DNA of 64,000 nt, taken from the NCBI GenBank assembly GCA_019915015.1, contig JAHBBC010000021.1:310001-374000 (forward strand), written 5' to 3'. Each line of letters starts with the position of its first letter. Positions within the stretch are counted from its first letter, which is position 1. Positions 45,182 to 56,739 of this stretch are shown piece by piece. The notes beneath the pieces are model-generated. The model ran no database searches and had not been told where the DNA came from. It saw only the letters and a list, made by a program, of their open reading frames with translations. Made by a program: the position numbers and the translations under genes. This stretch comes from Auriscalpium vulgare. Its lineage: Eukaryota > Basidiomycota > Agaricomycetes > Russulales > Auriscalpiaceae.

Positions 45182-47131
45182 TCATCGCTCCACACTCCCC
45201 CGCTCTCGACTCCGGCTCCCCTCGCGCGATCGTATCCTAAATGGCCGCGGGCTTCCCTCCTCCAGCCAACTGATCGCTCGCGGCCGCCGCCCTATGGAAC
45301 CCAGCCGCTCGCGGCCGCCAAGCTCCACATCGCGTCCCCCGAAGCCTTGCAGCTGGTGTTCTGGTCGTGGCGGCGTATGCACCAGCAACAGACGCTGCGC
45401 AATGCGGACCCCGATCAATTCACGACGCATACAAAATAAACGCGACGACGTGCGTACCTGGGCTGGGGAAAGCCCTACCAAGCTCACGGTGCTCTGTCTT
45501 GGACGCAAGAACGGCATCCCAGAGGCGGCGCTGTTTCGCCGTAGAGCTTCTCCTGGGGGCCCGCTCACCAGAACTCCGACCGTATCCTCCTGCGCGCCAT
45601 CTTCACCTTCTACGACGTTGTCTTGCTCCGATGGATACGGCGGCGAATACGCAATCACCCACACGCCCGCAAAGGTGGCGACACAGCCATACACAAATGT
45701 GACGAGCTGGTGGAACTTGGCGCGCCGGAAATCTCCATACAAAATGGCGGAGCCCACTATGACGGAAAGGTTGAAGAGGACAAACTGCGTGGGTATCACG
45801 ACCTGCGAGGAATGAGCAGGAGATGATACTCAAATGTTCCTGCTCACCTTGCTGTCAAACCGCATGAGGGCTCGGTTGAGGTATCTGATTTGACCAATAC
45901 CTGTCCCAACAAGGACAGCGAGGATGGGATAGGTTATCCACTCCTTGAACATCTCCAGTCCGCGTGTGGTAAGAAGGGTAGAGAAGCCTTTAGTGGAAAG
46001 CACAGTGAAACCACCTGGCCACCAGTCAGCTAGAACCACGTATACGATCGTGAGAATAACGCACCGAACAAAGCACACAATCCCAGATCCACCAAGACGG
46101 ATCTTCGGCCTACACGTCCTTCGGACAATCCGGCGAGGAAAATGACACCCACAAGGTATGCGATGGAGTAAACAATGAAGATTCGCTGCGAGATGGCTTT
46201 CACTATGCCCTCAGGAGTCAGACGAGTGTCAGAGGTGTTGGAAGAGAGAACCACGGTCACAGCGCCAACAATGGCTATGACAACGCCGAGGAGGTCGCGC
46301 TGACATGCACACAATGAGATGCAGCGCGACACAAAAGCGAAACAAGGATCACCTTTCGAAAGCGTTCATGCAGCAGGAGAGGTGCGAAGAAGCAGTTCGC
46401 GATTAATGCAAACTGCAGAGAATTGCATTCAGAGCACGGAGCACACTCGGTGAGTTATAAACGCTTACCGTGCCTAGAGGGGCAACGACGGACGCGGGTG
46501 CGAACGCGTACGACAAGAAATTTCCAATTTCCCCAACGTTCATCAGAACAAACCCTGACCACCTTGATCAACGGTTAACAAAGTCCATGGCGTAGGCGCG
46601 CTGAGATACATACCAAACCTTTGACTTAAGATAGTCGTACTCCTGGCCTTCGTCGTCGTCTATATCGTCAATTGGCGTCGACGCTCCCTGTTTGCCATTA
46701 GGAGGAAGGTTTGAGCGGCGCTCCCACTTGATCAGCGTTCCCCATGTCCGCCTCGCCGACCCGTCATCCGCCGCACCATCGGGCACGACGGCGCCATACG
46801 TCTGCATTACGGGTGCAACATGCGCGTGCGTACCAGGAGGAACGAACAAGAGGGGATCCGCCTCTGTTGCTTCGGGCAGACCGCCGCGCCACGGGTTCGC
46901 CTCACGCACTACGTCCTCGTGCACCCGTGCCTCCTCTCTCTCGTCGAGCTCCGCGCCCTGCCCCTGCCCAGCGGCATGACGATCCTCATCAAGCCGCGCG
47001 TGTGCGAGCTTCTGGAGGTTAAGGGCGAAGCTGATGAGGACGTTCCCTGTGATGGCCACAGCGATGCCGATGACGGTCCCGGTCGAGAAGTGCGGGAACT
47101 CGATTTCTTCGATGCCTGGGGGAGTAGGCAT
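45182..47131 (-). CDS. NIPA-type magnesium transporter
   Basis: Nine-span membrane protein of the NIPA (DUF803, drug/metabolite-transporter superfamily) family, which carries Mg2+. ATG at 47131 gives MPTPPGIEEIEFPHFSTGTV, then TM1 as IGIAVAITGNVLISFALNLQ. A long acidic insert is followed after an intron by NVGEIGNFLSYAFAPASVVA and PLGTFALIANCFFAPLLLHE, the family signature. Further exons hold RDLLGVVIAIVGAVTVVLSS, GGFTVLSTKGFSTLLT, YPILAVLVGTGIGQIRYLN and NLSVIVGSAILYGDF. The tail is cytoplasmic and Arg/Ser-rich, with the end LSPAQRLLLVHTPPRPEHQL set by a final 60-nt intron. The long acidic segment after TM1 is a fungal feature. Substrate is inferred from the family. Confidence 0.9.
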
Positions 47132-47412
47132 GGCTGCCGGGTGTGCACGTTGAGCAGGCAGATTGCCACGCGGAGAGGGGAACGGTGTGCAGCGCTCTTT
47201 CTGAGCGTACGAGCTACAGAAAGGATCTAGGGGAGTGTAAGTAAGGGGAGCTGCAGGCAACTGCAACTTGACGCGGTGGTCCGGTGGAGCGCGGCGAGAT
47301 CGCTCGGGCCGGAAACCCAAGTCACGTGTATATCCCCGCCGCCGCGCACTGACGCTCACGCTTGCCGTCGCACTCGCAACGCCCCTCTCGCAGCTCGTAC
47401 ACGTATTCAAGA
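47132..47412. promoter_or_regulatory. divergent promoter region of NIPA and SEC12
   Basis: 281 bp between two outward-reading starts, CG-rich, without a clear TATA box. Coordinate expression is an inference. Confidence 0.5.
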
Positions 47413-49108
47413 ATGCGCGCACGCCACCTTGCGCACTCTGTCCCCGCCTTCCCCGTATACTCGGCAGCTTTTCTCTCAGAGGGTGAACTTGTTCTCGGCG
47501 GCGGCGGCGGCGCGTCCAAGACTGGCATCAAGAACAAGCTCGTGCGTGTGCATCGACGGCGCGGTTCTCGTTCCTCACTCCGTGCCTCCCTTAGCGTCTC
47601 TACCATGTGGATGAGTTTCTGACCATGAAGCTCGCGGATGAGCTTGAGCTCGAAAGCGGGGAGGACGCTCCCATGAGCATGGCTGCCCATCCAGACGTGC
47701 GTTCCCGGTCCAGCATGCGTTCGCCTGGTCCTCAACCTGTTCTTTGACAGGGGAGAACTTTTGTCTGCGGTGTCAATAGCCCGGCGGACAAGGTCTCGAA
47801 AGGCGAGAACCTCAATTGCCGTGTCTACACACTCGATAGCAATGACGAGTACGCTTCGTCGTATGTATGCGCCTCGAGCTGGCTGACAAGAACCTTTTCA
47901 GGATTGAGCTTGTATCCGCTACCGGCACACTAGGTCGGGACATAGAGGACTATCAGGTTTGTGTCCCGTGTACACTGCTAGAAAGCTCATTCACAGTCGG
48001 CTAGAAAGTCACTGTTCTGTCCCCAGACGGAGGGTATCTCGCTGTCGCTGGAAGTCACGATGTAAGTTTGCAATCGCTTGCAAACTCTGCCACTCATGGA
48101 AGCCGGGCAGATGTCCATCTTGACATTCCCTGCTCTCGCCCCTGCCACGACTCGCATCGAGCGTGGCGAGATCTATGACATGGCCTTCACCGTGAACAGT
48201 GTAAGATTTCCTCTACTCCAGGTCTCGGACGATTATGCATACGGTTCCGCAGCTTGTCGTTGCTACGACTATCAACCTCCTCATCTACAATCTGTCGGAA
48301 AGCCAGGCATCTCCGAAAGAGGGTAAAGGAAAGGAAAGACCAAGCTCGAGTATCGTGCTGGAGACACCTCGTACTCTAGAGCTCCCGAAACTTCCAGGTG
48401 GAGAGAAGGGAATTTTCCGAGTAGCAAGGTACATATCACATCCCATAATTGTGACGTATGTCCTGAACCTGTGGCAAGATTCCACCCCCTGGATCCGCGA
48501 ATCTTTTACACTGTCATCAATACAACTCCAGCACGAGGCGTAAAATCACCCACAAGGAAGGCTTATATTGCACGGTGGAATGCCGAGACGTGGAAAGTGG
48601 ACCGAATCCGGAAGATCGGAGACAAGGGCCTTACGACGTTCGATATGAGGTACGTCTTCGAAGTCATTGATACTGTGCGCTGTTCTCATAACGCGCAGCG
48701 ACAATGGAAAATGGATTGCCTACGGGTCATCGGATTGCTCGGTCGGGCTCCTTGACGCGTACACCTTGGCGGTACATCTGCTTCTTCGGCTGCGGTTTCT
48801 TAAACCTCGTACTGACTGCGGACCTAGCCACTCCTGAGCATCCTGAAATCCCACGAATTCCCGTCAACAGTCCTGAAGTTTAACCCAGGATCACGGCTGC
48901 TCATATCTGGCAGCGCGGACAACACGGTTCGTCTCATCTCGATACCAGATGGTCTCGGAGATAGTTGTACGTTGGCAATCGCTGTCTATTCTGCGAGCCA
49001 TGCTGATCCTTTCTTGCAGCGTGGTCATCGACCCTGCCCATTGTACTCGCTCTGTTCTTCATATTGTTCGCTCTGGCAGTCCAGATGTTTATGAGCGGTG
49101 CAATCTGA
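47413..49108 (+). CDS. SEC12: Sec12, guanine-nucleotide exchange factor for Sar1
   Basis: ER membrane protein that starts COPII coat assembly by loading Sar1 with GTP. ATG at 47413. The first beta-propeller blade holds FPVYSAAFLSEGELVLGGGG followed by ASKTGIKNKL, the Gly-rich K-loop seen in the Sec12/PREB family. After introns come LADELELESGEDAPMSMA, ELVSATGTLGRDIEDYQ, KVTVLSPDGGYLAVAGSHDM, IFRVARYHPLDPRIFYTVIN, GKWIAYGSSDCSVGLLDAYT and SRLLISGSADNTVRLISIPD. These WD-like blades alternate with small introns. A single C-terminal membrane anchor (PIVLALFFILFALAVQMFMS) ends at TGA 49106-49108. About ten exons. The lumenal tail is short. Confidence is high. Confidence 0.92.
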
Positions 49109-49286
49109 GAGCATTCCTCTAACAGCATCAGGACTTGTGGATGATGGACTAGTGAATTATACGCTCCTGTCAGACTTCATGCAGTACTGTGTTCCCCGTA
49201 ATAGATGCCATCGACTTGAAAAGATAGGAACTCAGTTGCTCGATTGCAAGTGTCGATACACGCGTAGAATACAAGGGGTACTTAGA

Positions 49287-50089
49287 TCAGTCGTAGTCAT
49301 CTTCCTCCACCAATTTGCGTTTGACACCATTCGCCGTAGGCTCAGCAGAAGGCGCAACCTCTTCCATTGCATCGTCCCCACCGCTCTCCTCTCCACCGGC
49401 GAACAACCCGTCGTCCTCGTCGCTGCCCTCCTCCACTTCATCCGGGACTGCGCTCACAGGTTCGAGCATCTCGACGTCGGACGGTGTGTGAATGCCGGCG
49501 GCGGCATTCACGGGCGGTATTGTGACCTCTGGCTGAGTCGACTGGGGTATTGTCGCGGGCTCCATGTCTTCATCCTCGTCCTCCGACGCAGACTCCTCGA
49601 TCTCCTCGATCTCCTCATCGTACTGCTTGACGTCTGGAGGCGGTTTGTTGGGTACGAGGTCGAAGTCGACTGCGGTGAGACACTCATTCGGGGGCGGCAA
49701 GCGCACGCCGAAGACTTCCGGCACGGGAGGAAGGGGCTGGGCGTTGGTTTGTGTGGCCAACGAGAGGATGTACTGTGAGGGTGGTGAGCAGGGTTGGACG
49801 GTCGGCGACACGAGCTGCAGACCTCCTTGGGCACCCTGCCACCGAACTCCCAGCCGACGCGCGCCTGGACGGCGAGTGTCACGTCGTCCATCTCGAGTTT
49901 GTTTGCTCGTCCAGCATGCTCGGCGTACACGAGCGCGTCGGAGAGGACCTGGGCGGTGTAGCGATGGGAGAACTCGAGGAGCTGGTGCAGGACAGCTGGC
50001 TGCGCATCCTGGACGGTCGGAGTGGACGCGAGCAGCAGGGCAATGGCCCGGGCTGTCGGGGGGAGGGTGTCGGCCGTGGCTCGCGACAT
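49287..50089 (-). CDS. TAF9: TFIID/SAGA subunit TAF9
   Basis: Histone-fold subunit shared by TFIID and SAGA. ATG at 50089. Histone-fold helices: ADTLPPTARAIALLLASTPT, AVLHQLLEFSHRYTAQVLSD and ALVYAEHAGRANKLEMDDVT, then LAVQARVGWEFGGRVPKE. A 50-nt intron joins this to YILSLATQTNAQPLPPVPEV, FGVRLPPPNECLTAVDFDLV. The C-terminal half is strongly acidic. Without the splice the frame breaks; with it the family order is complete. It is divergent from ISU1 over 179 bp. Confidence 0.94.
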
Positions 50090-50268
50090 GGTCTCCGAGT
50101 CGGTCGACGCGAGAGCCAGTAATGGCGACCGATGGGCCGAGGAAGCCGGCCGAAGCGTGTGATTGGCCGGCTGCTGTGATTGGCTGGATTCAGGCTCCGC
50201 CGGCCGGTGACGCAGAGGAACGGCGACCTTGCCGTTGCTTTCTCAGCCCTTTCTCCCCGACACTCACC

Positions 50269-50994
50269 ATGTTCCGCGCTGCCCTCCAAACGTCCTTCCT
50301 CTCCGCTGCCCCCCGCGCGTCCAGGTCGTCAGCACGCCCTGTGCTTGCACGCGCATACCACGAAAAGGTTATCTCCCACTATGAGCGTCCCCGCAATGTA
50401 CGTCATGTGTCTCGACTGCTCTGGCCACTATCTGATAACTTTTCTCCCAGGTGGGCTCGCTCCCAAAGAACGACGCTGATGTGGGCACAGGCCTTGTAGG
50501 GGCACCTGCGTATGTTGCTCTCTCGGCTACCCACTTCATTGGAATGGTACTGAGGCCCCTCCGACAGATGCGGCGATGTGATGAAGCTCCAAATTCGCGT
50601 CAACGAGGATGGTATCATCTCCGACGTCAAGTTCAAGACGTTTGGCTGTGGAAGCGCCATCGCCTCAAGCTCGTATATGACTGAGCGGGTGAAGGGGTTG
50701 TCACTGGAGGATGCCGGGAAGATCAAAAACACGGAGATCGCGAAGGAGCTCGCGCTTCCTCCCGTCAAGCTCCACTGCTCCAGTACGTGTCTGTTTTTTT
50801 CGACGTTCCCGTCAAGATCTCACTCGTGCCTATGTTTTGCAGTGCTCGCAGAGGATGCTATTCGGTCGGCTATCCGGGATTACCACTCCAAGCGGGCAAA
50901 GATGGCAAATCCTAAGAAGACGGGTTTCATCGATGTGTCGCAGAGCACAGCGACTGGCCAAACGGTTGCCACTGCGCATCCAGGTGAGGCGTGA
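50269..50994 (+). CDS. ISU1: mitochondrial iron-sulfur cluster scaffold
   Basis: Scaffold on which Nfs1 builds 2Fe-2S clusters in the matrix. ATG at 50269; an Arg/Ser/Ala-rich targeting peptide leads to RAYHEKVISHYERPRNVGSL. Exons then give PKNDADVGTGLVGAPACGDV, MKLQIRVNEDGIISDVKFKT, FGCGSAIASSSYMTERVKGL and LPPVKLHCSMLAEDAIRSAI. The three cluster Cys are in ACGDV, GCGSA and LHCS; the LPPVK motif that recruits the Hsp70 partner is intact. Four exons, all in frame. Ends TGA 50992-50994. Very high confidence. Confidence 0.97.
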
Positions 50995-51179
50995 AAAACT
51001 AGGACTCCATTCCCGCTGTTTTGCATCTCGTCGCCCAGTTGGGGCGTTGTGTAGTGTACGATAATAGCCTATCGCATATTTTTTCAATTTACATTGCATC
51101 CATTTCGCCGTAAATATTATTGCCAGCTGACAGAGAGTATGAATAAAATGAGGAGGCAAGGAAGCGGCAAAGTTTCAGG

Positions 51180-53274
51180 CTATGACCCTGATGTTGATCC
51201 CTTCTGACCTACGAAGGAGAAAGTGCCACCCGCAAACCAACGTTCGTTTGCTTCTTTGACGCGCTGCGCTGCGGAACGATTCGTCAACTCAAACCCTGTA
51301 ACCATGGATGTCAGCGCTGCGCGTGTAAAAATAGGTGCCACGAACCTTGAACAGGAGTGACGGTAAGCGACGTAGCAGTACCGGACGTTTGCGCCGATTG
51401 TGCCGCTTTGGTGAGAGCCGCAGTGCGTAGCTTGTTGGCTTTCGACATCTTGGCTGTGAAGGATAGAGTCAGTGGGAATGACCTAGGTCGGACGGCACGC
51501 AAACAAACCTCGACTCTTCGCCTCTCCGACATTCGCCCGAACCTTGCCTGTCCCGATCATACCCAAACCCTTTGTTTGGTCAAATGCGCCCACCTCCTCC
51601 TCCTGTTCTCCGAAGGCCATGCGATTTGAAAGCTTTCGCAGCTCCGTCTGTGCGTATGCTTCCTTTGCCTTGCGAGCGCTATCAGAAATAAATTTAGAGC
51701 ACGATCGCTGACCGGCTAACGGTGGACAAGCTATACCGTTTGCCTCCACGTCGTTTCTTGGGCCCATCGCCAGGGACAGGGAGGGCTTTCGTTACTTTCG
51801 ACGGCGGAGGGGCAGTCAATCGATCCAAGTGTTTCTCGATTTTCTCTCGAAGATCCTGGCCATACCCGCCTAAGAAATGACTGTCAACGAGCGTCTTGCG
51901 CAGGCGTAGCGACATACCATCCTGACGATGCTTCTCTAGATCCATACGGGCTGCTAAAACGCTCTTCGCGCCCACAGTTCGCTGGAGTTTGAGTTGATGC
52001 TCTGATGGCGTTTGCTGGACCAAGTCAGACTGATAGATGAATCCTGTATGTCGGCGCTGGGTAGCTGTCGAGAAGCCAGCTGTGATCTTCCTCTGAGCCC
52101 CGAGAAGCTGCGCGCATATCATTGATCGCTTTAGATAACCAATGAGCGAACAAGCAACACTCACATGCACGTTGCAAGCGGGCATTTTGGCCAGTGCACT
52201 CAGGCCACCAGCAGCGCCGAGCATCTTCGCAGCTGTAGTGGTGCCAACGATAGCTGACAGGTTGGGAGCGAGTATGCTCATTCTTGAACTGACGTACATG
52301 AAGATCTGGAAACGGGGTCAGATGATGATATCTTCAAGACGATCTGAGCACTAACCTTCTTGCGAGCCTCCTCAAGTCGGTCTGCCAAGTCGCAAGCACG
52401 CTCAACGGACTTCCAATCAGCGTCGGTCAAAGGTTGGCCTGATGTAGTCGTCGCTGTGACGAGCACGCTCATTACGATTGCCGGTGGTAATATGCCTTGA
52501 AGTTTGACTTTGGTCGGATCCTAAGTTGTGAATGAACGGATGAGAGGACGAAGAAGGGCACAAGGGGCGGACCTCATGATTTGCCAAGACGCGCACAGAT
52601 CGGATATACATGGAAGGATCCACTACTAGTTGCTCCAGCTCGGGAAACTTGGGGGCATAATGGTCACGGATAAACTAGATTCAGCAGAAAGGACAGTCAA
52701 TACCTGAGTCCCGGGCAGCCAAGAGGAAGGTATTTGCCTTGTGCACAACGAGGATCTCATTTTCTACTTCCACTGACAAGTTGTTTGCTTGCACGGTGAG
52801 GTTGTACTCGGGATTAGCGTGCGCAGTCTGCGATATTGCGTCGCTGGAGGACGGGCTCCTCTGGTACTTCTCGATTTCCTACAGCGGGAATCAGTATGTG
52901 CGTACAGCAACCGGAAGTTAAACAGTGTCAGCACACACCTTGAGAGTTTCGACCATCAGACTGGTGCCCTCGAGCTTTGCAACCTTAGTCACATCGTCGA
53001 CAGAGCCCAGCTCCATCCTCTGCACCTCCTCTGCGTCCAGTTCTTCGGCTGGTTTCACACCGCCTTCGAGAACGAGGCTACCAATCCCTTTCCCCTCCGC
53101 CTCCTTCAGGCCCTCCTCGTCCTCGCCTTCGGACATGGCATCCCCCTCGTCCGTTGCCTTCCTCTTCAGGACATTGGTCGGCGGGGCGGACTCCTCTGGC
53201 TCCTCTTCTTCGTAGTCACCTCCATCGGAGAGGCCGTCGAGGTCAGCTAAGAGTTCGTCTGCGAGGCCGCTCAT
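51180..53274 (-). CDS. PRP31: U4/U6 snRNP protein Prp31
   Basis: Spliceosomal protein with a Nop domain that bridges U4 snRNA/15.5K and Prp6 in the tri-snRNP. ATG at 53274. An acidic leader ([15 protein letters not shown]) is followed by [51 protein letters not shown] and [15 protein letters not shown]. Then come [60 protein letters not shown] and [20 protein letters not shown] in the Nop core. The basic tail has [40 protein letters not shown] and a terminal [11 protein letters not shown]. About nine exons. All family blocks are present in order. Confidence 0.95.
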
Positions 53275-53391
53275 GGCTGTGGTAGTCGTGGACGTACGGA
53301 AACAAGGAGTAGGGGCTGTAGGGCACACGCACGTGACTGTCTGAGGCTTGAGCAGCCTCACTTCAGGCTCACCTGTATACGCCCACGCAAA

Positions 53392-54488
53392 ATGAGCAGC
53401 TTGTTCCCGCTCCCTAGCCCGACATTGCCTGAATGCAAGTCTTTGCTTCTCAAAGGCACTTATCACCCATCTGCACCCATACACCTCTGCCTAACCCATG
53501 TCGCCAACCGACCAGACACCACCGCTCTCTTCTTCACACCCTCTCGCCATACCTTTCTATCAGCTCTTCGCGATTATCAAGATGATTGGCTAGAGGAGTG
53601 CGGAGGATATGGCGCAGTATTTTCCGTCCTGTCCAAAGTTAACATCTAGTCTGTCCTTGCCCGCCTGCTCGTTGCGTACGCCGTATCTGACGGTGCCTCC
53701 GCAGCTACCCTCCGACACCTCTTCACCTTTCTCTCGCTCTATCGATGCTCAAAGTCTCGGACGCTGTCGGCGATGACCTATCGTTGCCACATCAAGCGAT
53801 TCTAGGCAGTCCGCCTTCGCTACTTGTCCTCCACGAGCTGTCTTCGTACTTTCTAGACAACCCGGCCCTTGCGTGTGTCTGTTCAGAGACTCTAAATTTG
53901 ACTTATCGTTGACCTTTCTCATTCCTCCCTTGGTTAGACCTACCCTCGCTTCATACCTATCGTTGGTAGCTCTTGCCCTTGCCTCCGTGACTGCATTGTC
54001 CACACAGCACCCTCAGTAAGCACTCTCGTGTTTTATTCGGCGGCCGTTAATAAGCCAGCATTGTCGCTCAAGATGTCCCACCACGCTGGTGCTGATTGAC
54101 TCGCGGATTGACTCTTTGAAGCTTCCTGTTCTGAAGCATCCCTTCCCCATCGTCGATGAACCCGAGAGCGACTCCAGTGACGCATCCTACAAGGCGGGCT
54201 TCCTTGCGCAGAGCTATTTTGAATGGGTCGGCACATTCGAGTCGCGTACGTCCTCGCAGCCCCAGTTCTTCGATCCGTTCGCTCATGAGCTTGGCACCCT
54301 CACTCATAGAGGCCCCAAGGACAGATTTGTCTGCTAGCAAGGTAACGGGGTCCTCTCATGAGCTGCGGCTACATCAGGTGCGGAGGCGTGAAGACAGCAG
54401 TGAGGATGTGATTATTCGCTGGCGTGTGAGGAAGGAACTTCCCAGAAAGACACCGGGTCGGCAGCGTTCTGTCTTCATTTGGAATTGA
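53392..54488 (+). CDS. conserved-looking protein of unknown function
   Basis: I do not recognise this gene with certainty. ATG at 53392 opens SLFPLPSPTLPECKSLLLKG, followed by HLCLTHVANRPDTTALFFTP and LSALRDYQDDWLEECGGYGA. Frame shifts between the pieces are explained by small introns. Later exons contain LPHQAILGSPPSLLVLHELS, ASYLSLVALALASVTALSTQ, LVLIDSRIDSLKLPVLKHPF, YKAGFLAQSYFEWVGTFE and a final block HELRLHQVRRREDSSEDVII with VFIWN at the stop. The 'loss of a P-loop but kept beta-strand pattern' look, with a strand ending SLLVLHELSSYFL, recalls small RecA-like recombination mediators (Shu-complex type). That is a guess. It starts 117 bp from divergent PRP31. Confidence 0.6.
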
Positions 54489-54727
54489 AGGACTTTCTTA
54501 CTGATGCATATATTCTGATGTACTTGCTACGTAGTGTCGGACTCGTAGGCCTGTGAATTAAAATGTGATGCTTTCGGATTTCCGCGAAATTGGAATACTA
54601 TGAAATGAAAACACGTGACCATTAATGAAGACCGGGCCCTCGAACTTCAATGAAGACTTTGACTCAAATGTCCACACGTTATCCCATCACCTAGTTTTGA
54701 GCCGCCTAATACCACACCTTCGTAGCG

Positions 54728-55060
54728 ATGGCAGCACCCAGTCCTCAAGACCAAGCTGAAGCCGGCTCGTTCTTTGCGAACATCCTTGTCCCAGGGTCCT
54801 CATTCCACCCTACGTTCCTCTTCATTCTCGACTTCACCCTCGCGTGTCTCGCATTCACATTCATGTCCCTCCTCGTGCTCTCAGGCGGAAATCTACATTT
54901 TTTGGCTCTGCTAGTCATTGAGCTCGGCTTATGGGCGAGCATCAAATGGTGCGTGTTTTCCCGCGTTGCCAAACAGCAGACCTAATAGATGACCAGGTTC
55001 GTTGCTGAGCTGGCAAAGGATCCTCCACTACAACCCGACGATACAAAGAAGGTTTCATAG
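54728..55060 (+). CDS. PKR1: V-ATPase assembly factor Pkr1
   Basis: Small ER membrane protein needed to assemble the V0 part of the vacuolar ATPase in yeast. ATG at 54728: SFFANILVPGSSFHPTFLFI is the family signature (FF.NIL.PGSS..PTF). Two membrane spans follow (FILDFTLACLAFTFMSLLVL and LHFLALLVIELGLWASIKW). A 53-nt intron joins to FVAELAKDPPLQPDDTKKVS and TAG at 55058-55060. About 93 residues. Length and topology fit. Confidence 0.9.
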
Positions 55061-55130
55061 CTATCCGGACAATATACACTCCATACACGTCCCAGCTGGC
55101 ACCTGGCATCCACGCCCGAACCCATCCCAT

Positions 55131-56017
55131 TCACCTTCGGCCTCTCTCCGTCGACTCATACCACTGCTTCGTCTTCTTCGCGCTATCCTGCGCCAGCGAA
55201 AACACTATTTTCAAAGTCAGCGCACAGGACAAGTCTGGAGGGAGGGCTGGCTGTATACATTCCCGTTCTGTGCCATCTAGACCCTCCCGAAACGTCAAGG
55301 CCATGTCGCCGGATTGCCCTCCACCACCCGACGGGCCCAATGCCGCAAAGTGTTGGGCCTGGTCGATCACCTCCACCAGTCGGCTGCGGAAGGTCTGACC
55401 AGGAAGGCGTACATATTTGTCAGGGAGAGGATCGATGGGATTTGGCGGCGAACGCGTACCTTGGTCAGGATATCCGACATCTCTTTCGCGGGTGCGTCGT
55501 CGAGCCTACGCGGCCTGAGCATACGCGGGGAGCGGCCGTGATGAACAGGACTCACAGCTTCATGACGATCTTTCCGAAGCCGTACCATAGACCTCCCGCA
55601 CCCACCAGCCCAGACAAACGCACGCTCCTGGCTTCTGCGTTCAGGGCATTCCGCACGCGCGCATTGAAAGGCGTGGGGATGGTGAAGTCGGCGAAGTCAC
55701 TGTGGGACAGATGAGGGTACGATGCAAGGAGGCAGGACTGAGCTCACGAGTAAATGAGGATATAGGCGATCCATAGAGGCAGTTGTATCTTGCTGTTCTT
55801 CTTGATCTGGAGGGGCGTTGACATGGGGACGTCGCGTGCATGTATGAGTGCTCACATCGCGGTCCTTGCCTCCGTCCAAGTGTCCCATGTCTGGGATGTC
55901 GACCTTGAAGGTGCATTGGATTTTCTGGAGGAGGTGAGCAGGGGATGAGCATCAATGGGAGAGGCGCACTTGATTTTCTGCGAGGATGGCATCGATGGAG
56001 TAGTAGTCGTCGTCCAT
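55131..56017 (-). CDS. PSF3: GINS complex subunit Psf3
   Basis: Part of the four-subunit GINS complex in the CMG replicative helicase. ATG at 56017. Spliced text runs YYSIDAILAENQKIQCTFKV, DIPDMGHLDGGKDRD, IKKNSKIQLPLWIAYILIYS, DFADFTIPTPFNARVRNALN and AEARSVRLSGLVGAGGLWYG. It then runs through FGKIVMKL, DDAPAKEMSDILTK, TFRSRLVEVIDQAQHFAALG and a C-terminal QDSAKKTKQWYESTERGRR with TGA at 55131. Six small exons. The N-terminal B-domain, LP.W.A and the final helix are as in the family. It reads away from the mitochondrial gene at 56095 across only 77 bp. Confidence 0.92.
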
Positions 56018-56094
56018 GGTGGCAGGCACTGAGCACAGCTGAGACGCGACGCGACGCGTTCCTCCCACGGTCCCGCTCTTCCACTCACACCGCC

Positions 56095-56624
56095 ATGTAC
56101 CGTCTCCATGGGGCTCTCAGAGGACTCAACGGCGGTGCCCGCAGACGTCCTCTCCCTCTTCTTTCTGCTCGCACATTCGCATCCACTCCACGGCGGCAGG
56201 CGGCAGAAGCCCCAGACGACTTCATAGACCAAATCAAGCACACAGACTTGTTCAAGAAGCTCGCCGACAAGCCTGAGGCCCTCAAGTCAATATCCGATCT
56301 TGCAGAGCTGGTCAAGAGCTTAGGTACGTGCAGCTCGTCCGACCGGCCTTTACACAACATGTATACGTGTTTCATTTCACGTCTAGGCATCGACATCAGC
56401 TCTACAACACCACCGTCAAATATGCAGATGTTTCGCCTGGCGACAAACCGCAAGTTCATAAAGAGCGTAAAGGGTGTCATGGCGGAATTGAAGAAGGCGG
56501 GTGTGGACCTGAGTTCAGAGGTGCGCAGCAGTTCCATCGCGGGCCCGACTCATACTGACACCAATCATGCATGCAGGACGCGATGGAAGAGATCTTGAGC
56601 TTGACAAAACCCAAGTCCAAGTGA
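56095..56624 (+). CDS. small predicted mitochondrial protein
   Basis: Unrecognised family, about 130 residues. ATG at 56095 starts an Arg-rich, acid-free N-terminus with SARTFASTPRRQA, a typical matrix-targeting peptide and cleavage region. The mature part is helical and charged: DDFIDQIKHTDLFKKLADKP, EALKSISDLAELVKSLGIDI. After an intron come SNMQMFRLATNRKFIKSVKG and VMAELKKAGVDLSSEDAMEE, ending LSLTKPKSK and TGA at 56622-56624. Two introns keep frame. Function unknown. Confidence 0.8.
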
Positions 56625-56739
56625 GGGCGACCGTGGGTCGTGAAACGTGCGACGTGCTGTACATACGAGTAGATCACGTGACATAATCTACCACCCGCCT
56701 GCCTGGTTTGCCACCTTTTTGAAGTCGCGTCGACAAGCC

